Positions 1-10,200 of a stretch of 64,000 nucleotides of DNA are shown piece after piece. The notes under the pieces were generated by a model that saw nothing but the letters and a program-made list of their open reading frames with translations, was not told where the DNA came from and searched no databases. Origin of the DNA: Comamonas sp. (GTDB lineage: Bacteria; Pseudomonadota; Gammaproteobacteria; Burkholderiales; Burkholderiaceae_C); contig JAJPEQ010000004.1 of NCBI GenBank assembly GCA_021166775.1, positions 248,001 to 312,000 on the forward strand. The letters are read 5' to 3'. The position numbers and the translations under genes were made by a program. The stretch's first letter is position 1, and each line of letters starts with the position of its first letter.

Positions 1-1
1 G

Positions 2-1186
2 GGCGTGCTGACCGACGCCGCGCAATACCCCGAGGTGCTGGCTGAGCTGAAAGCCCAGGGCAGGCTCTCGGACGCGCTGCGTTTCAAACTCGCGGTGGCG
101 GCGTTCAACCGCATCGCGCAGTACGCGGGGGCGATCAGCGACTACCTCTCGTCCGTGGATTTCGAGGCCGACAAGCTCGGCGAGAACTATGTGCCGAGAC
201 GCCAGCTTTTCCCCGGCCAGAGCAATGGCATCTTCACCAAGGTGCAGGATTTGCGTTATGGCGAGAACAGCCACCAGCAGGCGGCGCTGTACCGTGATCT
301 GTACCCTGCGCCCGGCTCCATCGTCACCGGCGAGCAGCTGCAGGGCAAGGAACTGTCCTACAACAACATCGCCGACGCCGATGCCGCGTGGGAATGCGTC
401 AAGAGCTTCAAGCTGCCCGCCTGCGTGATCGTCAAGCATGCCAACCCCTGCGGCGTGGCCGTGGGCACGAGCGCGCGCGAGGCCTACGCCAAGGCCTTCC
501 AGACCGACCCGACCAGCGCCTTCGGCGGCATCATCGCGTTCAACCGGCCGGTCGACGGCGCGGCCGCCGAGCAGGTGGCCAAACAGTTCGTCGAGGTGTT
601 GATGGCGCCTGATTTCACGCCCGAAGCGCTGGCCGTCTTCAAGGCCAAGGCCAATGTGCGACTGGTGAAGATCGCGCTGCCCGCTGCCGGCGGCGTCACC
701 GCCTGGAGCCAGGGCCGCAACCTGATGGACGCCAAGCGCGTGGGTTCGGGCCTGCTGCTGCAGACGGCGGACAACCACGAACTGCAGCTGGCCGATCTGA
801 AAGTGGTGACGCGGCGCCAGCCGACGCAGGAGCAGCTGCAGGACGTGATGTTTGCCTGGCGCGTGGCCAAGTATGTCAAGAGCAACGCGATCGTCTTTTG
901 CAAGGGCGGCATGACCATGGGCGTGGGTGCGGGGCAGATGAGCCGGCTCGACTCGGCGCGCATCGCCAGTATCAAGGCCGAGGCCGCGGGCCTCACGCTC
1001 AAGGACACGGTGGTCGCGAGCGATGCCTTCTTCCCCTTCCGCGACGGGCTGGACGTGGTCGTCGATGCGGGCGCCAGTTGCGTGGCGCAGCCCGGCGGGT
1101 CGATGCGCGATCAGGAGGTGATCGATGCCGCCAACGAGCGCGGCGTCGCCATGGTCTTCACCGGAGTGCGTCATTTCCGTCACTGA
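2..1186 (+). CDS. purH: Bifunctional AICAR formyltransferase/IMP cyclohydrolase, C-terminal part (5' end outside window)
   Basis: This catalyses the last two steps of de novo purine synthesis in the cytoplasm: AICAR to FAICAR using 10-formyl-THF, then ring closure to IMP. The frame is open from the first bases, so the gene starts upstream; about 394 codons remain of a family length near 525. The retained part covers the end of the cyclohydrolase domain and the whole transformylase domain. Diagnostic motifs are KHANPCG near codon 143, [14 protein letters not shown] near 309 and [12 protein letters not shown] near 340. The stop is at 1184-1186, and the start of the next gene lies inside this reading frame. 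Identification is secure; only the N-terminus is unseen. Confidence 0.97.
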   Translation, partial: GVLTDAAQYPEVLAELKAQGRLSDALRFKLAVAAFNRIAQYAGAISDYLSSVDFEADKLGENYVPRRQLFPGQSNGIFTKVQDLRYGENSHQQAALYRDLYPAPGSIVTGEQLQGKELSYNNIADADAAWECVKSFKLPACVIVKHANPCGVAVGTSAREAYAKAFQTDPTSAFGGIIAFNRPVDGAAAEQVAKQFVEVLMAPDFTPEALAVFKAKANVRLVKIALPAAGGVTAWSQGRNLMDAKRVGSGLLLQTADNHELQLADLKVVTRRQPTQEQLQDVMFAWRVAKYVKSNAIVFCKGGMTMGVGAGQMSRLDSARIASIKAEAAGLTLKDTVVASDAFFPFRDGLDVVVDAGASCVAQPGGSMRDQEVIDAANERGVAMVFTGVRHFRH

Positions 1187-2108
1187 CACCCTGCCTGCCG
1201 CCGCCGGGGCGCGGCAGGTCATCTCGGTCAACCACCTGCTGCTGGGCCTGCTGGTCGTCGCGATCTGGGGCAGCAATTTCGTCGTCATCAAGGTGGCGCT
1301 GGCGTCGTTTCCGCCGCTCTTGATGGCGGCGCTGCGCTTCGCCAGCGCCACCGTGCCGGCCATCTTTTTCTTCAAGCGCCCCCAGGTGCCCTGGCGCAAC
1401 CTGGCGGGCTACGGCCTGTTGATCGGCGGGGGTCAGTTCAGCCTGCTGTATCTGGCGATGCAGTCGCAGATTTCGCCGGGTCTGGCCTCGCTCGTGGTGC
1501 AGGCGCAGGTGCTCTTCACCGTGGGCCTTGCCGTCGTGATCGAGGGTGAGCGCGTGCGGCTCTTTCAGCTTGTCGCGGCGGCGCTCGCGATCGCGGGCTT
1601 CGCGGTGATCGGTCTGCACACCGACGGCACCACGACGTGGCTGGGCATCGCGATGGTGCTGGGCTCGGGCCTGTGCTGGGCGCTCGGGAACATGGTGGGG
1701 CGCCAGGCCGGGCGCGTGAACATGGTGGCCTACATGGTGTGGACCAGTGCGTTCTCGGTGCCGCCGCTCATCGTGTTGGCGCTGCTGTTTGAGGGCGGCC
1801 CCGCTCCGCTATGGCATTCCGTGGCCACCGCGCCGCTGCTCGCCTGGGGCGCGATCCTCTGGCAGTCGATGGCCAACACCATCCTCGGCTATGGCCTCTG
1901 GGCCTGGCTGCTGGTGCGCTACGACGCGGCCACCGTCACGCCGCTGGCGTTGCTGGTGCCGGTCTTCGGCATGGGCAGTTCGGTGGCGCTTCTGGGCGAA
2001 CCCTTCCCGGCGTGGAAGGGCACGGCCATGCTGCTCGTGATGGCGGGCCTGAGCCTGAACGTGCTCTGGCCGCGCGTGCGCAAGGCGCTCAGTTCGAGAG
2101 CTGCCTGA
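1125..2108 (+). CDS. eamA: EamA family O-acetylserine/cysteine-type exporter
   Basis: A ten-helix drug/metabolite-superfamily inner-membrane transporter. The N-terminal helix carries the EamA hallmark [12 protein letters not shown], followed by [13 protein letters not shown] and [10 protein letters not shown]. These resemble the E. coli cysteine and O-acetylserine exporter EamA (YdeD) more than generic DMT members. The ATG at 1125 lies inside purH but is preceded by AGGAGG at 1113-1118, six bases away, so a 62-base overlap with purH is plausible. Hydrophobic segments start near residue 30. The 3' end overlaps the convergent hemL by 20 bases. Substrate is inferred from similarity only; another metabolite is possible. 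Confidence 0.85.
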   Translation: MPPTSAASPWSSPECVISVTDTLPAAAGARQVISVNHLLLGLLVVAIWGSNFVVIKVALASFPPLLMAALRFASATVPAIFFFKRPQVPWRNLAGYGLLIGGGQFSLLYLAMQSQISPGLASLVVQAQVLFTVGLAVVIEGERVRLFQLVAAALAIAGFAVIGLHTDGTTTWLGIAMVLGSGLCWALGNMVGRQAGRVNMVAYMVWTSAFSVPPLIVLALLFEGGPAPLWHSVATAPLLAWGAILWQSMANTILGYGLWAWLLVRYDAATVTPLALLVPVFGMGSSVALLGEPFPAWKGTAMLLVMAGLSLNVLWPRVRKALSSRAA

Positions 2109-3399
2109 ACACTTTGCGCGCCGCCGCCACCGTCTCGTCAATGTCTGCCTGGCTGTGCGCGGCGCTCACGAAGCCTGCCTCGTACAGCGCCGGGGCGATG
2201 TAGACGCCGCCCTCCAGCAGTCCGTGGAAGAATCGATTGAAGCGTGCGCTGTCGCTGTTCAGCACCTGGGCATAGTCTCGTGGCAGCTCGGGCAGCAGGA
2301 AGAAGCCCATCATGCCGCCCTCGCTGTCGCCGCAAAACGCCACGCCCTCGGCCTGCGCGGCCTGCGTCAGTCCGTCGATCAGCGAACGCGTGCGCTGCGC
2401 CAGCCGTTCATGAAAGCCCGGTTGGGCCACTTCGCGCAGCGTCGCGAGGCCGCAGGCGGTGGCCACCGGGTTGCCCGAGAGCGTGCCTGCCTGGTACACC
2501 GGCCCCAGCGGCGCGAGCTGCTCCATCACGTCGCGTCGGCCGCCGAAGGCCGCCAGCGGCATGCCGCCGCCCACCACCTTGCCCAGCATCGTGAGGTCGG
2601 GCGCGAAACCTGGAATCTCCTTGGCGTACAGGCTCTGCGCGCCGCCCAGCGCCACGCGAAAACCCGTCATCACCTCGTCGATGATGAGCAGCGCGCCGTG
2701 GCGCGTGCACATCTCGCGCGCCGCGCGCATGAAAGGCACGCTCGCGCGCACGAAGTTCATGTTCCCTGCGATCGGCTCCATGATCACGCAGGCGATCTTT
2801 TCGCCGTGCAGCGCGAAGGCCTCTTCGAGCTGTGCCACGTCGTTGTATTCGAGCACCAGCGTGTCCTGCACCACCACCTCGGGCACGCCCGCGCTGGTGG
2901 CGTGACCAAAGGTCGCGAGGCCCGAGCCGGCCTTGACCAGCAGCGCATCGGCGTGGCCGTGGTAGCAGCCGTTGAACTTGACGATCTTGCTGCGCCCCGT
3001 CGCGCCGCGCGCCAGGCGGATTGCGCTCATCCCCGCCTCGGTGCCCGAGCTCACCAGCCGCAGCATCTCGATCGAGGGCAGGTGGCGCACGATCTCCTCG
3101 GCCAGCTCGCTCTCGCGCTCGGTCGGCGCGCCGAACGACAGGCCCCGATCGATCGCCTGGTGCACGGCTTCGAGCACCGCGGGATGTCCGTGGCCCAGGA
3201 TCATCGGTCCCCAGGAGCCGATGTAGTCGATGAGGCGCCGCCCGTCCGCATCCCAGACGTAAGCGCCTTGGCCGCGCGCGATGAAGGGGGGCGTGCCGCC
3301 CACGGCCCGGAAGGCTCGCACGGGTGAATTGACACCACCTGGAATCAGGGCTTTGGCGCGATCAAACAAGGTGGCGTTGAGGTCGTGATGATGTGTCAT
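2089..3399 (-). CDS. hemL: Glutamate-1-semialdehyde 2,1-aminomutase
   Basis: A PLP enzyme of the C5 tetrapyrrole pathway, converting glutamate-1-semialdehyde to 5-aminolevulinate in the cytoplasm. It is 436 residues, the normal length. The N-terminal [10 protein letters not shown] (21-30), the SSGTEA substrate loop (117-122), the cofactor aspartate in DEVMTGFR (241-248) and the Schiff-base lysine K274 in [17 protein letters not shown] are all intact. The start is the ATG at 3399. The gene stands alone on the minus strand and is divergent from the pilus chemosensory cluster; its 3' end overlaps eamA by 20 bases. No sign of damage. Confidence 0.97.
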   Translation of the reverse strand: MTHHHDLNATLFDRAKALIPGGVNSPVRAFRAVGGTPPFIARGQGAYVWDADGRRLIDYIGSWGPMILGHGHPAVLEAVHQAIDRGLSFGAPTERESELAEEIVRHLPSIEMLRLVSSGTEAGMSAIRLARGATGRSKIVKFNGCYHGHADALLVKAGSGLATFGHATSAGVPEVVVQDTLVLEYNDVAQLEEAFALHGEKIACVIMEPIAGNMNFVRASVPFMRAAREMCTRHGALLIIDEVMTGFRVALGGAQSLYAKEIPGFAPDLTMLGKVVGGGMPLAAFGGRRDVMEQLAPLGPVYQAGTLSGNPVATACGLATLREVAQPGFHERLAQRTRSLIDGLTQAAQAEGVAFCGDSEGGMMGFFLLPELPRDYAQVLNSDSARFNRFFHGLLEGGVYIAPALYEAGFVSAAHSQADIDETVAAARKVFRQLSN

Positions 3400-3650
3400 G
3401 CCCGCATTTTCGTCGCTGACGCCGCACGGCCGGCTCAGGCGGGGTCATTGACGCGCCGGTGATGCGCGCGAGTCGAGCGGCGTGCGCCATGCTCGAAACT
3501 GTTGCATCGTTGAAGCGCTTTGGCGTTTGCTGGCCTTGCATTTCGTAGAATCGTTGCATTTCGCGGTAAGCACCTTTAAGCTTGTTCGAGCAGGGACTGC
3601 ATGCCCTTTTCACGGCAAGGCGAGAACAGAATCAAAAGGAGCGGGACAAA

Positions 3651-4055
3651 TTGGCGACAGCGACTACCGGTCCCACGATCAAGGTGCTCGTGGTGGACGA
3701 CAGCAACACGATCCGGCGCAGCGCCGAGATTTTCCTCAAGCAGGGTGGTCATGAGGTTTTGCTCGCCGACGACGGCTTCGACGCGCTCTCCAAGGTCAAT
3801 GACTACCAACCGCAACTCATTTTTTGTGACATCCTGATGCCCAAGCTCGATGGTTACCAGACGGTGGCCATCATCAAGCGCAATCCGCGCTTTTCCGACA
3901 CCCCCGTCGTCATGCTGTCATCCAAGGACGGCGTCTTCGACAAGGCCCGGGGGCGCATGGTGGGCTGTCAGGATTACCTCACCAAACCCTTTACCAAAGA
4001 TCAGTTGCTGCAGACCGTGCAGCAATTGGGCCGCGTGCAACCAGGAGCTCAGTGA
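3651..4055 (+). CDS. pilG: Twitching-motility response regulator PilG
   Basis: A single-domain CheY-like receiver. In the Pil-Chp pathway PilG is phosphorylated by the ChpA/PilL kinase and affects pilus extension and cAMP signalling. I chose the TTG at 3651 because AAAAGGAG ends about eight bases before it; the frame is open further upstream (TTG at 3582), but that would add a charged tail with no family counterpart. The resulting 134 residues fit the family. The acidic pair D16-D17, phosphoacceptor D60 in FCDILMP and the lysine of YLTKPFT are present. It is the first gene of a five-gene operon and its TGA overlaps the pilH start. Confidence 0.92.
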   Translation: MATATTGPTIKVLVVDDSNTIRRSAEIFLKQGGHEVLLADDGFDALSKVNDYQPQLIFCDILMPKLDGYQTVAIIKRNPRFSDTPVVMLSSKDGVFDKARGRMVGCQDYLTKPFTKDQLLQTVQQLGRVQPGAQ

Positions 4056-4420
4056 TGGCTATCAAAAAAGTATTGGTCGTGGATGATTCCAAGACCGAAT
4101 TGGTGTTTCTTTCGGACTTGTTGAAAAAGGAAGGCCTGGACGTGACCACCGCGGAAAACGCCGACGAGGCCTACCGCCGGCTGGAGGAAGGCATGCCCGA
4201 CCTGATCCTCATGGACGTGGTCATGCCCGGCAAGAACGGCTTTCAACTGACGCGTGCGCTCACCCACGATCCAAAGTACGCGAACATCCCCATCATCATG
4301 TGCACCAGCAAGAGCCAGGAGACCGACAGGGTCTGGGGCATGCGCCAGGGTGCTCGCGGCTACATCACCAAGCCGGTCGATGCCGCGGAGCTGCGTGAAA
4401 AAATCAACGCCCTGAGCTGA
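4055..4420 (+). CDS. pilH: Twitching-motility response regulator PilH
   Basis: The second CheY-like receiver of the Pil-Chp system, thought to act with or against PilG on pilus retraction. The ATG at 4055 overlaps the pilG stop (TGATG) and has AGGAG at 4043-4047; a GTG at 4052 would add one residue. The 121-residue product has D10-D11, phosphoacceptor D54 in ILMDVVMPGKNG, the switch threonine in MCTSKS and the lysine of YITKPVD. Nothing is appended to the receiver, so output must go through protein partners. It is translationally coupled to pilG and is followed by pilI 19 bases downstream. Confidence 0.93.
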   Translation: MAIKKVLVVDDSKTELVFLSDLLKKEGLDVTTAENADEAYRRLEEGMPDLILMDVVMPGKNGFQLTRALTHDPKYANIPIIMCTSKSQETDRVWGMRQGARGYITKPVDAAELREKINALS

Positions 4421-4439
4421 GGCGCTCGCAGCCCCTGTC

Positions 4440-4967
4440 ATGGCAGAACGCGAATCACTCAAAGACGTTCAACTTCGGCTGCTGACGCGCCTGCAGGCGG
4501 CCAGGACCGAAAGCGTGGCGATGGCCTCCTGGCTGGCTGTCGAATGCGCGCCCCATCGGTTGTTGCTGCCACTTTCCCAGGCCGGCGAAATTTTCGCCTG
4601 GTCCGGTACCCAGCCGGTGCCGCATGCGCGGCCATGGTTCCTGGGGGTGGCCAATCTGCGCGGGGTGCTTGCGGGCGTGATCGATCTCGCCATGCTGCTG
4701 GGTTCGCAACAGACGCGCACCGAACAGGCGCTGTCCGAGTGTTCGCTGGTGACGCTGGGCTCGCTGCTGGACGTCAACGCGGCGCTGCTGATCGACCGCT
4801 TTGCAGGTTTGCGCGGCAAGCAGGATTTCGTTGCCGATGAAGAGCCGGCGCCTGGCGCGGCGGCCTATCTCGGTGGCGTCAAGGTCGATGCACACGGAGG
4901 GCGCTGGCAGGTTCTTGATTTGCAGGTGCTCGCGGGCGATGCGGAGTTTTTGAATATTGGCGCCTGA
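4440..4967 (+). CDS. pilI: CheW-like adaptor PilI
   Basis: A CheW-fold scaffold expected to connect the receptor PilJ to the kinase ChpA at the inner face of the membrane. The 175 residues carry the CheW signatures FLGVANLRGVLAGVIDL (about 76-92) and an LLIDRFAGLRG segment, after a 30-residue charged lead. It lies between pilH and pilJ in the usual pilGHIJ-chpA order, which decides the name over a flagellar CheW. No flagellar chemotaxis genes are present nearby. The sequence is diverged from classical CheW, as is normal for PilI. Confidence 0.9.
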   Translation: MAERESLKDVQLRLLTRLQAARTESVAMASWLAVECAPHRLLLPLSQAGEIFAWSGTQPVPHARPWFLGVANLRGVLAGVIDLAMLLGSQQTRTEQALSECSLVTLGSLLDVNAALLIDRFAGLRGKQDFVADEEPAPGAAAYLGGVKVDAHGGRWQVLDLQVLAGDAEFLNIGA

Positions 4968-5001
4968 CGTGCGGGCGCAACTGTCGTGATGGGGAAGTAC
5001 T

Positions 5002-7224
5002 ATGGCGTTGGCTGATACCTTGAACAAGTTCTTGCGACGTGCGCCGGCGGATGCCGATGAGCAGCCCAGCCGCATGGATCTGGGGGTCGATCCGCAACAG
5101 GCAGATGGCTTGTCCACCGTGTTCCGCGCCGACGGAGTGGACAGCGTGCAGGGAAGCGAGCCATCGGAATTTTCCCAGTCCGCCGCCCCGCAATCGCAGG
5201 AGGACATGATCACTCTGCCGCTGCTCGGGCGCGCGAGTGCGGCGGTTCACCAGCGGCGCCTGCTCGTGCTGCTCGGCCTGGGCGTGCTGGTGCTGGTGAT
5301 CTTCGGCGGGTGGCTGGTGCAGCGTGCGCAGGTCTCCGCGCGCCAGCTGGCGACGGTGGGCGAAACCCTGACCCAGTCGCAGCGTCTTGTGCAGGCGTTT
5401 GGCGAGGCGGCCGCGGGCGAGCCAAAGGCCTTCGGCGTGCTGGCCGACAGTTCGCGCATCTTCTTGCGCGACTTCCGGGCCCTGTCCGAGGGCAATGCCG
5501 AGATGGGCGTGAAACCGCTGGGGGGGGCTTTCTTCGGCGAACTGGAGAACATTCGGGCCAGTACCGAGCGCGCGGAGCGCTACGTCCAGGTGATGCAGTC
5601 GCATACGTCGACCCTCGTGGATGCGGCCAAGGCCCTGAATGCGATCAATCACGGCGCGGGAGACTGGCTGCGTGCGGCGCAGGCCGTCGCGGAGCGCGCA
5701 TTCAAGGGCTCGGATGTTCAGGCGATGGAGCTGGCCAGCCGCCTGACCATGCTGACGCAGCGCATCGGGCTGGATTCCAATCTCGTGTACGGGGGCGCTG
5801 GCGTGGGCGTGCAGGCCGAGCTGGATCAGGCGGCGGCGGATTTCAGATCCATCGTGCAGCGCATTCCCCAGCTGATGGCGGGTCCGGCGGGTGCTGCTCT
5901 GATGGCCCTGTACGAGGACAACGAGCCGCGCGTGACCCTGCTGCTTGACAGCGCCGGCGACCTCTCGACGGCGCGCATGGCGCAGGCTGTGCTGGCGCTG
6001 GACAGCGAACCGGCGCGCCTGGTCCTGGAGAGGATACAGAGCAGATTGGCTGCGCAATCGGGCTTCGGCGTCAGTGAGATTGCCCTGCTCGTCGTGCTGG
6101 CCTTGTTCACGCTGCTGTGCGGCGTGGGGATTGCCCGGGTGCAGCTGCTGGACAGCGAGCGGCGCCAGAAGGTATCGGAGCAGCAGCGTCAGGAAGCGCG
6201 CCTGCAGGAGCTCGAGGCCAAGCGCATCAACGATGCCAACCAGGCCGCCATCTTGCGATTGATGAATGAACTGCAGTCCGTCGCCGAGGGCGACCTGACG
6301 CAGGAAGCCACGGTGACCGAGGACATCACCGGCGCGATCGCCGACTCGGTGAACTACACCGTGGAAGAACTGCGGGTGCTGGTGGGCAGCGTGCAGAACA
6401 CCGCCACGCGCGTGGCGCAGACGACGACCCAGGTGGACGGCACCTCGACCGAGTTGCTGGCGGCTTCGAGCGAGCAGTTGCGTGAAATTCGCGAAACCGG
6501 CCAGTCGGTTCTGGACATGGCCACGCGCATCAATGAGGTGTCGTCTCAGGCGCAGGCCTCCGCGACGGTGGCGCAGCAATCGCGGCAGGCGGCGGACGAA
6601 GGCTTGAAGGCCGTGCAGAACGCCATCGGCGGCATGAACTCGATTCGTGACCAGATTCAGGATACGTCCAAGCGCATCAAGCGCCTGGGTGAATCCTCGC
6701 AGGAGATCGGCGAAATCACGGAGCTGATCTCGGGCATTACCGAACAGACCAATCTGCTGGCCCTGAATGCCGCCATTCAGGCCGCGTCGGCTGGCGAGGC
6801 CGGCCGCGGCTTCTCGGTGGTGGCCGAGGAAGTGCAGCGGCTCGCGGAGCGCTCGGCGGACGCCACGCGCCAGATTGCAGCGCTGGTGAAGGCCATCCAG
6901 ACGGATACGCAGGACGCGGTCGCCGCCATGGAGCGTTCCACGCGCGGTGTGGTTGAAGGAGCGCGCCTGTCGGACAGTGCCGGCACGGCGCTGTCCGAGA
7001 TCGACAGCGTCTCGCGCAAACTGGCCGAGCTCATCGAAAGCATCTCGTCGGCCACGCTGCGCGAAGCGAACCTTGCCAATGGTGTGGCTGAGAACATCCA
7101 GCACATTTTCGCCGTGACCGAACAGACGGGAGAGGGGACACGCACCACCGCCCACCAGGTGCGCGAACTCTCCAAGATGGCCGAGGAATTGCGCCAATCG
7201 GTGGCGCGGTTCAAGATCGCCTGA
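5002..7224 (+). CDS. pilJ: Pilus chemoreceptor PilJ (methyl-accepting chemotaxis protein)
   Basis: The transmembrane receptor of the Pil-Chp pathway, 740 residues. A cytoplasmic lead of about 85 residues is followed by a transmembrane helix ([19 protein letters not shown], about 88-106). A periplasmic PilJ-type ligand region runs to about 350, then comes a second helix, a HAMP-like segment and a long coiled-coil signalling domain. The kinase-contact tip is recognisable as [20 protein letters not shown], with [10 protein letters not shown] in place of the usual ALNAAIEAAR. It sits directly upstream of the kinase gene. In Pseudomonas this receptor senses pilin or surface contact; that role is inferred here. 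Confidence 0.93.
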   Translation: MALADTLNKFLRRAPADADEQPSRMDLGVDPQQADGLSTVFRADGVDSVQGSEPSEFSQSAAPQSQEDMITLPLLGRASAAVHQRRLLVLLGLGVLVLVIFGGWLVQRAQVSARQLATVGETLTQSQRLVQAFGEAAAGEPKAFGVLADSSRIFLRDFRALSEGNAEMGVKPLGGAFFGELENIRASTERAERYVQVMQSHTSTLVDAAKALNAINHGAGDWLRAAQAVAERAFKGSDVQAMELASRLTMLTQRIGLDSNLVYGGAGVGVQAELDQAAADFRSIVQRIPQLMAGPAGAALMALYEDNEPRVTLLLDSAGDLSTARMAQAVLALDSEPARLVLERIQSRLAAQSGFGVSEIALLVVLALFTLLCGVGIARVQLLDSERRQKVSEQQRQEARLQELEAKRINDANQAAILRLMNELQSVAEGDLTQEATVTEDITGAIADSVNYTVEELRVLVGSVQNTATRVAQTTTQVDGTSTELLAASSEQLREIRETGQSVLDMATRINEVSSQAQASATVAQQSRQAADEGLKAVQNAIGGMNSIRDQIQDTSKRIKRLGESSQEIGEITELISGITEQTNLLALNAAIQAASAGEAGRGFSVVAEEVQRLAERSADATRQIAALVKAIQTDTQDAVAAMERSTRGVVEGARLSDSAGTALSEIDSVSRKLAELIESISSATLREANLANGVAENIQHIFAVTEQTGEGTRTTAHQVRELSKMAEELRQSVARFKIA

Positions 7225-7268
7225 GCGGCTTCATCGTGCCACAGGCCACCACACTCGGAGGGCAAACC

Positions 7269-10200
7269 ATGTCATCCACGGGAACACCACACGCTGCGGT
7301 GCGTGATGTTCAGTATGAGGAGCAGGATCTGGGCCCCTTGGCGTGGGTGCATGCCGAGCTGCGCAAGACGCTGGACAGCGCCGTCAAGCTACTGCGGCAC
7401 TTCGCGCACGAGATTGAAAGCTCGGGCGAGTCTGAGCTGACTTCCCACGACACGGCCACCTTGCGCAACGTGCGGCAGATGCTGCATCAGTGCGCTGGCG
7501 CGCTGGTCATGGTGGGCATGGGGCAGACGGCGCTCGTGCTGCAGGCGATGGAGGCGGCGGTGCACCGCCTGGTGCAAGAGCCCGAGATGTGCGGCAACGA
7601 GGCCGTGGCGGTGCTCGAGGGTGCGAGCTTTGCCGTGATCGAATACCTGGACAGCATCCTGGCGGGCAAGAACGTCTCTCCCGTGGCGCTGTTTCCGCAA
7701 TACCGGCAGGTGCAGCTGCTCGCGGGGGTGCCTCATGTGCATCCGATGGATCTGTGGCCTGCCGAGCGGCGTATGCGCGAGCCGGTTTTTCCCGGCACCG
7801 TCCTGCCGCTGCCCTACAGCGCCGAAGTGCGCTCGCACCTGGATACGGCGGTCCTGCGCATCGTCAAGAATGGGGATGTCGAGGCGGCGGTGGACATGCA
7901 GCATCTGTGCATGGGGTTTGCCGCCGCGCAGCAGGAGACGCAGCCGCGCATCTTCTGGAAGGCAGCCGCCGGATTCTTCGAGGCGATCGCGCGGCGCTGG
8001 CTGACGGTGGATGCCTACGTCAAACGCACCACCTCGCGCGTGCTGATGCAGTACACGGCGCTGGCTCGCGGCCAGACGGCGTTGGCGGACCGCTTGCTGC
8101 CCGAGCTGCTTTTTTTCTGCGCCCAGGCGCGCATGCCGGAAGATGCCACGGGCGTGACGGCGCTGCGCTCGGTGCGTCACGCGTGGAGCCTGCAGCACGT
8201 GGCTCCGGTCGATTACGAGTCCGCGCGCTTCGGGCTCTGTGATCCGGCCCAGCTCGCGCAGGCGCGCAAGCGCATTGCGGCGGCCACTGAAACATGGTCT
8301 GCCCTGGCCGGTGGCGACAAGCACAAGATCAAGCTGGCCGCCGATCAATTCAGCCTCGTGTGCGACTCGCTGCGCAAGCTGCAGCTCGACAGCGAACCGT
8401 TGGCCGAGGCGCTCATGCGCGCGGTGGCGGTGCCGTTGCACGCGGCGCAGCCGCCGTCGCCCGCGCTGGCCATGGAGGTGGCCACCGCCGTGCTCTACCT
8501 GCAGGCCTCGTTCGAGGAGCTTGATGCGGCGCGCGAGCACATGGCCGAGCGGGCCAAGCTTCTGGCGGGGCGCCTCGACGGCGTGACCCTGGGAGGCGAA
8601 TCCCAGCCGCTCGAACCGTGGATGGAGGAGCTGTACCGCCGGGTGAGCGACCACCAGACCATGGGCAGCGTGGTGGGTGAGTTGAGGGTGACGCTGGCGG
8701 ATGTCGAAAAGTCGCTGGATCAGTTTTTCCGCAACCCCGCGGACACGACGCCGCTGACGGCGGTGCCCGGTGGCATGCAGCAGATGCGTGGCGTCCTGTC
8801 GGTGCTGGGAATGGATCAGGCATCGGTGGCCGTCTTGCGCATGCGCGACGTGATCGAGAAGCTGCTGGTGGGCGAGATCGACGAGGCGCAGCGGCCGCTG
8901 GTTTTCGAACGGCTGGGCAACAGCCTCGGGGCCCTGGGTTTCCTCGTCGACATGCTGGGTTACCAGCGCACGATGGCGGCCAAGCTGTTCGTCTACGACG
9001 AAGAGCTGGGTGAGCTCAAGATCGTGATGGGCAGCACGACCCGCATGCGTGTGGAAGATGAGCCCGAGGTGGCGCAGCAGGTGCTGGCGGCGCGCGCATC
9101 CGAGTTGCCGGAGTTCGAGGTTGAACCGGCCCTGGTGATGCGGGCCGCGGCGCAAACCGATGTGGCGGCGCCGTCGATCGAGCCGGTGCAGCGGTCGGTG
9201 ACGGGAGCCGTGCCGCCCGAGACCACCCAGGGGCCTGATCCGGGGCGGGACCAAGCGGCGATGGTCGAACGCGTCGTTGATTTCATGCCTCTGCCGGAGC
9301 TCGAACCCACGGTGGCGCCGGAGTCGGCCGGGGCAGAGGCGGCGGTGTCGGAGCCGGTGCCGATGGTGCCGGCTGCCGAAGACGAGACGCCCGACGCGGA
9401 ATTGCTAGAAATCTTCATCGAAGAGGCACGCGAAGTCATCGCCAATGGCCTGGCGGCGGTCGCTGCGCTGCGGGATGAGCCAGGCGACATCGAGCAGCAG
9501 ACCACCCTGCGCCGTGCATTCCACACGCTCAAGGGCAGCTCGCGCATGGTGGGCCTGAATGAATTCGGTGAGGCGGCCTGGTCCCTGGAGCAGGTGCTCA
9601 ACGACTGGCTGGTGCACGAAAAGCCGGCGTCGGCCGATTTGAGGACGCTTGCGCACGACGCCATGCAGGCCTTTGGCGCATGGGTGCGGGATCTGGCCCG
9701 GGGCGGGGATCTCGCGTGGCGCGCCCGGGATTTTCACGAGGCCGCCGATGCCATGCGGACACAGGGCGTGCTCGTGCCTTGGGCGCATGCCGGTTCGCAC
9801 GCGGAGGTCGCTGCAACCGTGCAGGCGCCAGTGGCGGAACCTGACGGCGCAGGCGAGGCCGCGGTCATGGATACGGCGCCAGCCGAGCTGGCGCCCGAAC
9901 AGGCTGCCGAGGAGGCGCACGACCCGGCTCATGACTCCGGATTTGGCTTTCCCGACACGGTCATCGAGGGTATTTTGGAGCCGCAGACGCCAGCGCCGGC
10001 CTCCGCGGTGTCGGATGGGGAGCCGACTTCGTCCGCTCCCCTGCTGTCCGAGATGCTCGCGTCGGCGGATGCGCTTGCTGCCGAGCCCCCCGCCCGGGAA
10101 CCAACCGGGCCGGCAACGCCGCTTCCGACCATCGTCGAGGGCGATTTCAAGCTGATCGGTGATTTGCGGGTTCCAACCGCGCTGTACAACGTCTACCTCA

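Noticed and set aside
3400-3650. Promoter or small gene upstream of pilG (TAGAAT at 3546-3551)
   Set aside because: No matching -35 and no small protein with a recognisable start; the minus-strand frame 3362-3613 looks random.
4879-7197. 772-codon open frame on the minus strand
   Set aside because: Antisense of pilJ; repetitive R/H/G/L composition without a recognisable domain.
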